Part shown: one piece after another, positions 58,788 through 64,000 of the stretch
Numbering within the stretch: position 1 is the stretch's first letter
Layout: each line of letters begins with the position of its first letter
Notes under the pieces: model-generated
Database searches by the model: none
What the model was told of the DNA's origin: nothing
Seen by the model: only the letters and a program-made list of their open reading frames with translations
Program-made: the position numbers and the translations under genes
From: Photobacterium pectinilyticum
Lineage (GTDB): Bacteria > Pseudomonadota > Gammaproteobacteria > Enterobacterales > Vibrionaceae
Direction of reading: 5' to 3'
Length of the DNA: 64,000 nucleotides
NCBI RefSeq assembly: GCF_024357955.1
Contig: NZ_JANEYT010000020.1
Span: 19,438-83,437 of the forward strand

Positions 58788-59831
58788 ATGTTTAACTTAA
58801 ACCCTCTGACACTGAGAAAGATCAATCGCTTCAAAGAAATTAAGCGTGGCTACTGGTCTTTCTTGCTGCTTTCATGCTTGTTGGTGTTGTCGCTGTTTGC
58901 CGAACTGTTGATCAACAGCAAGGCGTTGGTGATCAAATACAATGGTGAATATAGCTTTCCCGTGCTGTCCGATGTTCGTCTCGGTACTGAATTTGGCCAG
59001 TCTTCATCTAGTGAGGCGGATTACCGCGCGCTTCAGAGGCTCTTTGCTGAGCAGGGCGGGGATAATTTTGTAGTGATGCCACTGGTGCCTTGGAACCCCT
59101 ATGAGCAGGACTTTTCCGGTGATTTTCCGCCCACCGCTCCGAGCGTTGCCGGTCAGCATTATTTGGGAACGGATGTCATTGGTCGGGATATTCTCGCTCG
59201 TTTAGTCTACGGTTTTCGAACAGCGATGGGGTTTGCTTTGATCACTATGGCGATCTCTTATGCCATTGGTACCGCGGTAGGCTGTGCAATGGGCTTTTTC
59301 GGCGGTAAATTCGACCTGTTTGTCCAGCGCTTGATAGAGGTATGGTCAATGGTACCTTTCCTCTATGTCATTATGATTTTGGTATCGATAACCCAACCGA
59401 CCTTTACGTTATTTGTCGGGATCAACGTGCTGTTTGGCTGGATGGGGATGACCTGGTACATGCGTACTATGACTTACAAGGAGTCTGCCCGGGAATATGT
59501 GATGGCCGCTAAGGCGTTGGGTGCATCAACCGTCCGTATTATCTTCCACCACATCTTACCTAACACTATGGTCATGATTGTCACGCTGGCGCCGTTTACC
59601 ATCGCCGCCAATATCACCGCGCTGACCGCGCTGGATTACCTTGGTCTTGGCCTTATGCCACCCACTCCGAGCTGGGGAGAGTTACTACAGCAAGGTAAGT
59701 CCAACTTGGACTCGCCGTGGATTGTGGCCTCGGTCGTGTCATCGATTGTCTTGGTGTTAGTGATGGTAACTTTCATTGGTGAGGCGATTCGGGCCGCCTT
59801 CGATCCGAAGAAATTTACCCGCTATGTATAA
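58788..59831 (+). CDS. Peptide ABC transporter permease, YejE-like
   Basis: A 347-aa permease. FKEIKRGYWSFLLLSCLLVL at the N-terminus, YLGTDVIGRDILARLVYGFR near residue 124 and the loop YVMAAKALGASTVRIIFHHI are close to E. coli YejE. A large periplasmic loop (about 45-130) after the first span is also YejE-like. I chose ATG 58788; the TTG two codons upstream overlaps the previous stop. The last base of its stop codon is the first base of the inserted mini-element. Confidence 0.87.
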   Translation: MFNLNPLTLRKINRFKEIKRGYWSFLLLSCLLVLSLFAELLINSKALVIKYNGEYSFPVLSDVRLGTEFGQSSSSEADYRALQRLFAEQGGDNFVVMPLVPWNPYEQDFSGDFPPTAPSVAGQHYLGTDVIGRDILARLVYGFRTAMGFALITMAISYAIGTAVGCAMGFFGGKFDLFVQRLIEVWSMVPFLYVIMILVSITQPTFTLFVGINVLFGWMGMTWYMRTMTYKESAREYVMAAKALGASTVRIIFHHILPNTMVMIVTLAPFTIAANITALTALDYLGLGLMPPTPSWGELLQQGKSNLDSPWIVASVVSSIVLVLVMVTFIGEAIRAAFDPKKFTRYV

Positions 59832-59992
59832 TACCAACCTGCATAAATATTTGAGCAGTCTTGCAGGTTAAAATCGCTGTTCTCTGCGTTAGAGATTTTG
59901 TAATTAGAGCCACTAGTTACTGCAATATCTGCCTTGATAACAATGATTTCTCCATTGCAAATACTTGATCAACTACTTATCCAGATTGGTAT
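59831..59992. repeat. 162-base Vibrionaceae mini-element (MITE-like), long copy
   Basis: Terminal inverted repeats ATACCAA ... TTGGTAT, left end ATACCAACCTGCATAAATA and right end CTTATCCAGATTGGTAT. It fills the gap between the YejE-like permease and the binding-protein gene and touches the permease stop codon. No coding capacity. A 48-base derivative is at 1374-1421. The family name is not known to me; sequences of this kind are, from memory, common in Vibrionaceae and Shewanella. Confidence 0.82.
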
Positions 59993-60030
59993 AACCTTGG
60001 TTTGTAGCTGTTGACATAAGGATATTAATA

Positions 60031-61866
60031 ATGAAAAACATGCTCAAATTGTCAGCTGTCGCGATTATCGCCGCACTCGGAAGTGCTGCGCAGGCGGCAG
60101 ATCTACCCGCAGATTTGACGTGGGTGTCCAACATGGATGAGCCGTTGTTTGCTTCTCCTGAAGCCAAGTTCGGTGGCACGTTACGCACTCATATGGCCAG
60201 CTTTCCACAGACCTTGCGCAGTGTCGGCCCGGATTCCAATTCAGGGCTTCGTCATCACTTCATGGACGGAGTTCCTAAGCTGGCGGCACGTCACCCCAAT
60301 ACTGGAAAGTGGATCCCTCAGTTGGCACAGGAATGGGCCTTTGGTGATGATAACCAGACAGTGTACTTCAAGCTGGATCCCAGCGCTCGTTGGTCGGATG
60401 GCGAGAAGGTTACCGCCGATGATTATCTGTTTATGCTGAAGTATTACCGTTCGAAAGACATTATTTCACCTTGGTACAACGATTTCTTCACCAACAAGAT
60501 CGAGGATGTCGTCAAGCTCGATGATTACACCATCGCGGTGAAGTCTGTCGTCAAAATGACCAATGATGAGCTGATGGTACAGATCAATCTGCCAAGCAAC
60601 GGCTTGCAGCCAAGGCCTGAGCACTTCTTTAAGCCAAAGAAAGATGAAAATAACGACGGTATCGACGATAACTTTGTTCGACGTTACAACTTCAAGAGCG
60701 AGCCGACAACCGGTCCTTATTTCATGGACAAGGTCAAGAAAGGCAAGAGCGTGACCTTCAAACATGTTGGGAAAGACTGGTGGGGTTACAGCAATCGCTA
60801 TTACCAGAACCGCTATAATGTCGAGAAAGTGCGTTATACGGTGATCCGCGATAGTGACATTGCCCGCAAGCATTTCGAGAAAGGTAATTTAGACACTTTT
60901 GGTCTGATTTTACCCAGTCTTTGGCATGAAAAAGCCAATACCAAGCCGTACCAAGATGGTTATATCCATAAATTTTGGGGTTATAACCAGGTTGTACAAG
61001 GTGCTGGTGGACTTTGGATCAATACTGCCCAGCCATTACTTGATGATCGTTTTGTCCGTGCCGGGGTGACTTATGCCACCGACTTTGATGGTATGATTGC
61101 CAATGTCTTGCGCGGCGATTATGCCCGTAAACCTCATGGTATGGGGTTCGGCCATGGCGGCTATGATCGTAGTGACAATAAAGCGCCTGCCTTTGTTCCT
61201 GAGTTGGCGGCAGAGTATTTTGCCAAAGCGGGCTTTGACAAGATCGGACCGGATGGAATCAGGGTAAATGCTGACGGAAAACGCCTAAGCTTCGCTATTA
61301 CCTATGGGTACCAGCCGCATACACCGAGAATTGCTTATCTGAAAGAGCAGGCAAAGCAAGCCGGTCTTGAATTCACGCTTAATCTTGTCGATGGCTCGTC
61401 GGCGTTCAAGTATGTGCTGGAGAAGAAACATGACCTAGCATTTATCAATATGGGCGGTGGCGAAATCCCGGCTTATTGGGAGTATTTACACTCGGCGAAT
61501 GCTAAGCCGCAGACGAACAACCATACCAATTTCCGTTCTCCGGAAATGGATAAGCTGATCGACAGCTATAACAAAGAATTTGACCTGAAGAAGAAACAAA
61601 CTATATCCCATCAAATTCAGAAAATGGTCTCTGATGAATACCTGATTGTACCTGGCTACATGGTGCCCTATACCCGAGAAGGGTATTGGCGTTGGTTGAA
61701 GTATCCGACGCCGGCCATGACTAAACAGACGGACTCTTTGTTCTCGGTCGTAGATCTGGCCACGTTCTGGATTGATGAGGAAGAAAAGAAAGCCACTCTT
61801 TCTGCGATGAAGAAAGGCAAAACTTTTGAACCGGTCACTGTGATCGATGACAACTATAAGCTGTAA
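60031..61866 (+). CDS. Peptide-binding periplasmic protein, YejA-like
   Basis: A 611-aa cluster C (SBP family 5) binding protein. Signal peptide about residues 1-22 (MKNMLKLSAVAIIAALGSAA, then QA). The SBP5 marks are FKLDPSARWSDGEKVTADDY near residue 112 and FRSPEMDKLIDSYNKEFDLK near the end. The domain between has an EF-hand-like loop DENNDGIDD around residue 208. AAGGA precedes the ATG. It is followed 12 bases later by the first ATPase. A decayed copy of its last 25 codons lies at the end of the operon. Confidence 0.9.
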   Translation: MKNMLKLSAVAIIAALGSAAQAADLPADLTWVSNMDEPLFASPEAKFGGTLRTHMASFPQTLRSVGPDSNSGLRHHFMDGVPKLAARHPNTGKWIPQLAQEWAFGDDNQTVYFKLDPSARWSDGEKVTADDYLFMLKYYRSKDIISPWYNDFFTNKIEDVVKLDDYTIAVKSVVKMTNDELMVQINLPSNGLQPRPEHFFKPKKDENNDGIDDNFVRRYNFKSEPTTGPYFMDKVKKGKSVTFKHVGKDWWGYSNRYYQNRYNVEKVRYTVIRDSDIARKHFEKGNLDTFGLILPSLWHEKANTKPYQDGYIHKFWGYNQVVQGAGGLWINTAQPLLDDRFVRAGVTYATDFDGMIANVLRGDYARKPHGMGFGHGGYDRSDNKAPAFVPELAAEYFAKAGFDKIGPDGIRVNADGKRLSFAITYGYQPHTPRIAYLKEQAKQAGLEFTLNLVDGSSAFKYVLEKKHDLAFINMGGGEIPAYWEYLHSANAKPQTNNHTNFRSPEMDKLIDSYNKEFDLKKKQTISHQIQKMVSDEYLIVPGYMVPYTREGYWRWLKYPTPAMTKQTDSLFSVVDLATFWIDEEEKKATLSAMKKGKTFEPVTVIDDNYKL

Positions 61867-61878
61867 GGTCGGTCGACG

Positions 61879-62745
61879 ATGCAAGATGATGTAATTTTAA
61901 ATGTCCAAGGGTTGGAGACTGAGTTCACTACCGATGACGGTACCGTCAAAATCCTTCATGGCGTCAGTTTCGATGTTCGTAAAGGCCGGACATTGGGCAT
62001 TGTCGGTGAGTCAGGGTGCGGTAAAAGTGTGACGGCGATGTCGATCATGGGCTTGCTACCCAAGCCCTATGGCCAGGTTGTTGGCGGCCAGATCCTATAC
62101 CGCGGAACCGATCTGGTGACACTGCCTGTCGAAGAAATGTATGCCATGCGGGGAAACCGGATTTCGATGATTTTTCAGGACCCGATGACCGCACTCAACC
62201 CGGTACATTCGGTTGGCCGCCAGCTGATCGAAGTGCTTGAGTTGCACCGACCTGAGCTTAACAAGGGAGAGCGGAATCAGTACGCCTTGGATATGCTCAA
62301 GAAGGTTAAAATCCCGATGCCGGAGAAACGGCTAATGGAATACCCGCACAACCTTTCGGGAGGGATGCGTCAGCGGGTAATGATTGCCATGGCACTGGCG
62401 TGTAAACCTGACATACTTATTTGTGATGAACCGACAACGGCACTGGATGTTACTGTGCAGGCCTCGATCCTTGAGCTGATTAACGATCTTCAGCAAGAAA
62501 CCGGCATGTCTGTGATTTTCATCACCCATGACTTGGGCGTTGTTGCTGAAATTTGCGATGATGTTGCGGTGATGTATGGCGGGAAAGTGGTGGAGTTCGC
62601 CGACATTTTTGATTTGTTCGACAATCCCCAGCATCCCTATACCGAGCGCTTAATGGGCTTGATGCCTAGCTTGGAAAATGAACCAAAGCAGCCGATTGAA
62701 ATTAAACCGATTGATGTCACTTTGTTCCCCGAATTCAAGGGATAG
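61879..62745 (+). CDS. Peptide ABC transporter ATPase (DppD/OppD-like half)
   Basis: A 288-aa ATPase. Walker A IVGESGCGKSVTAM near residue 40, signature LSGGMRQRVMIAMALACKPD, Walker B ILICDEPTTALDV, switch His in FITHDLGVVAE. It lacks the C-terminal extension with the GCxFxxRC-type cysteine motif that most OppD/DppD proteins have. In E. coli YejF both ATPases are fused in one chain; here they are separate. Confidence 0.88.
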   Translation: MQDDVILNVQGLETEFTTDDGTVKILHGVSFDVRKGRTLGIVGESGCGKSVTAMSIMGLLPKPYGQVVGGQILYRGTDLVTLPVEEMYAMRGNRISMIFQDPMTALNPVHSVGRQLIEVLELHRPELNKGERNQYALDMLKKVKIPMPEKRLMEYPHNLSGGMRQRVMIAMALACKPDILICDEPTTALDVTVQASILELINDLQQETGMSVIFITHDLGVVAEICDDVAVMYGGKVVEFADIFDLFDNPQHPYTERLMGLMPSLENEPKQPIEIKPIDVTLFPEFKG

Positions 62746-62805
62746 TAAAGGGATAAGCAAAGGTTAGATTGAGCGGTATAGGTTGAGTGGAAAAGGGAGA
62801 ATAAA

Positions 62806-63639
62806 ATGACAGAGTTACTAAGGATAGAAAACCTCAAGCAGCATTTTGTTTCTGGAAAGGGGATTTTTAAAAAAGGCTATACGGTGAAAGCGGTCGACGG
62901 GGTGTCTTTTTCCGTTGCTCAAGGCGAAACCTTGGGACTGGTGGGGGAGTCTGGTTGTGGTAAGAGTACCTTAGGTCGGACGATCCTCAAGCTCTATGAA
63001 CCGACCGAAGGAAAAATTTTCTTCGAGGGTAAAGATATTACTCACCTCACCACCAAAGAGATGCGACCGTTGCGCAAAGACGTGCAAATCGTTTTTCAAG
63101 ATCCGATGGAGTCGCTTAACCAGCGTCATACCATCGGGGTGATTTTGGAAGAGCCTTTTATTATCCACAAGGTTGGCACACCGGTAGAGCGAAAGCTGTG
63201 GGTGAAAGAACTATTAGTTAAAGTGGGCCTGCCGGAGGAAGCCGCTAATCGTTACCCGCATGAGTTTTCTGGAGGGCAGCGCCAGCGAATAGGGATAGCT
63301 CGGGCAATTGCCCTAAAGCCCAAACTACTGATCTGCGATGAGTCGGTATCGGCTTTGGATGTGTCGGTCCAGGCCCAGATCCTAAACTTGCTGCTGCAAC
63401 TCCAGCAGGAGATGAATTTGGCCATCATCTTCATTTCCCACGACCTCTCGGTCGTGAAGCATATCTCCGACCGTGTGGCGGTGATGTATTTTGGCAAAGT
63501 GGTTGAGATGGGTGATGCCCGGGAAATATACAGTAACCCGCAGGCTGATTATACCAAGAAGCTACTGTCGGCGATTCCGATCACGCACCCTCGTGACAGG
63601 AAGCGCAAGAGGTCTGCAAACAACACCCATGTGGCCTGA
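62806..63639 (+). CDS. Peptide ABC transporter ATPase (DppF/OppF-like half)
   Basis: A 277-aa ATPase. Walker A LVGESGCGKSTLGRTILKLY near residue 46, signature FSGGQRQRIGIARAIALKPK, Walker B LLICDESVSALDV, switch His in FISHDLSVVKH. Like its partner it ends just after the core (AIPITHPRDRKRKR and a short tail) and lacks the cysteine-containing C-terminal domain of OppF/DppF. GGGAGA precedes the ATG. It closes the intact part of the operon. Confidence 0.88.
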   Translation: MTELLRIENLKQHFVSGKGIFKKGYTVKAVDGVSFSVAQGETLGLVGESGCGKSTLGRTILKLYEPTEGKIFFEGKDITHLTTKEMRPLRKDVQIVFQDPMESLNQRHTIGVILEEPFIIHKVGTPVERKLWVKELLVKVGLPEEAANRYPHEFSGGQRQRIGIARAIALKPKLLICDESVSALDVSVQAQILNLLLQLQQEMNLAIIFISHDLSVVKHISDRVAVMYFGKVVEMGDAREIYSNPQADYTKKLLSAIPITHPRDRKRKRSANNTHVA

Positions 63640-63646
63640 TTATTAG

Positions 63647-63724
63647 AAAGCCACATTGAAGGCGGTGAAGAAAGGACAGAGCTTTGAGCTTGTTACGGTA
63701 ATGGATAGCAAATATAAGCCTTAA
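63647..63724 (+). pseudogene. Decayed 3' end of a second YejA-like binding-protein gene
   Basis: Read in frame, 63647-63724 encodes KATLKAVKKGQSFELVTVMD then SKYKP and a stop. The last 25 residues of the binding protein encoded at 60031-61866 are KATLSAMKKGKTFEPVTVID then DNYKL; 16 of 25 are identical, and both stop at the same place. An in-frame TAG lies immediately upstream (63644-63646) and no start is present, so this is a gene remnant. It indicates that a second, diverged binding-protein gene once stood here and was lost by deletion or recombination. Confidence 0.8.
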
Positions 63725-63854
63725 CCTGTTTTCATTATCAGTGTTAGTCAAGACACTCTGGTGGAGCTCTGTTCTTTTAAGCAGCGAAAAAGGTGGTTGT
63801 TGTTCAAATAGCGTTCGAACAGCTTGGGTGGGCCGTTTTTTGTTGATTTAAGGC

Positions 63855-63882
63855 TTGCCAGTTGATCAGAACTCCCTATAAT
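63855..63882 (+). promoter_or_regulatory. rRNA operon promoter (P1-type)
   Basis: -35 TTGCCA (63855-63860), 16-base spacer, -10 TATAAT (63877-63882), then the GC-rich discriminator GCGACC. Spacer length and discriminator are those of E. coli rrn P1 promoters. Start expected near 63890. Confidence 0.85.
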
Positions 63883-63889
63883 GCGACCT

Positions 63890-64000
63890 CACTGACACGG
63901 AGCACGGCAACTTAAGCCGCTAACCAATCAGTATTGTTCTTTAACAATTTGACCATGCAATCTGTGTGGGCACTCGTGAAATGATAGTCAACAAAAGAAT
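63890..64000 (+). other. rRNA operon leader with boxB and boxA (operon continues past the window)
   Basis: The leader has a boxB-like hairpin CGGC-AACTTAA-GCCG (63905-63919) and boxA TGTTCTTTAACA (63935-63946). Then follows AATCTGTGTGGGCACTCG, the sequence found in rrn leaders of enteric bacteria and Vibrio. These sites load the antitermination complex. The 16S gene is expected a short distance beyond base 64000, as rrnH follows this locus in E. coli. Confidence 0.88.

Noticed and set aside
1..64000. CRISPR arrays, prophage, integron, toxin-antitoxin pairs or defence islands
   Set aside because: No regularly spaced repeats, integrase, transposase, or paired toxin-antitoxin genes are seen; the GGA-rich region is explained by the Csr RNAs.

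Overview
The window is chromosomal DNA of a marine gammaproteobacterium, almost certainly a member of the Vibrionaceae (Photobacterium/Grimontia/Enterovibrio type; the species cannot be fixed from sequence alone). The evidence is gene order and protein sequence that are E. coli-like throughout but carry Vibrio-type small families (DUF2310, DUF2789, DUF3301, DUF3461, DUF3549, DUF4250), plus the palindromic ATACCAA...TTGGTAT mini-element that I associate with Vibrionaceae and Shewanella. Almost everything is core genome; no prophage, CRISPR array, integron or defence island is visible.

Layout. (1) 1-8.9 kb: end of mltA, tcdA facing csdE-csdA (sulfur relay), a GcvB small RNA divergent from gcvA, an alpha/beta hydrolase, a DUF423 membrane protein, rlmM, then xni and ppnN on the other strand. 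(2) 9-13.2 kb: two adjacent proteins with degenerate GGDEF-type domains. (3) 13.3-20.9 kb: queF, syd, the DUF2310 Zn-ribbon gene, two small genes, a tandem pair of CsrB-type regulatory RNAs each behind its own GacA/UvrY/VarA box, two DUF genes, yqcC, truC and yqcA; this is the E. coli queF-syd-csrB-yqcC-truC-yqcA neighbourhood with csrB doubled. (4) 20.9-25 kb: DUF3461 gene, glnD and map, divergent from rpsB. (5) 25.2-46.5 kb: the conserved translation/envelope block rpsB-tsf-pyrH-frr-uppS-cdsA-ispC-rseP-bamA-skp-lpxD-fabZ-lpxA-lpxB-rnhB-dnaE-accA-tilS. (6) 46.6-51.2 kb: a small cytochrome c, an aromatic amino acid permease, two small genes, a canonical diguanylate cyclase and a patatin-like phospholipase. 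(7) 51.3-57.6 kb: proS, trmO, the MetJ-type methionine importer metNIQ and gmhB. (8) 57.7-63.7 kb: a five-gene YejABEF-like peptide ABC transporter with an inserted mini-element and a decayed fragment of a second binding-protein gene. (9) 63.85-64 kb: promoter and boxA leader of an rRNA operon whose 16S gene lies beyond the window.

Regulatory reading. Three small RNAs (GcvB and two CsrB-like RNAs) lie within 15 kb. The CsrB pair should titrate CsrA under a GacA/VarA-type response regulator. The GGDEF-family proteins suggest links to cyclic-di-GMP control, although two of the three look catalytically dead. Part of the essential block uses TTG or GTG starts, and intrinsic-terminator-like hairpins separate its first genes.

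The most noteworthy signals are the csrB duplication, the binding-protein remnant next to the transporter operon, the adjacent degenerate GGDEF genes, the deletion junction that relates the two mini-element copies, and a 9-bp direct repeat that brackets the ppnN ribosome binding site. I did not find a convincing wholly new system.
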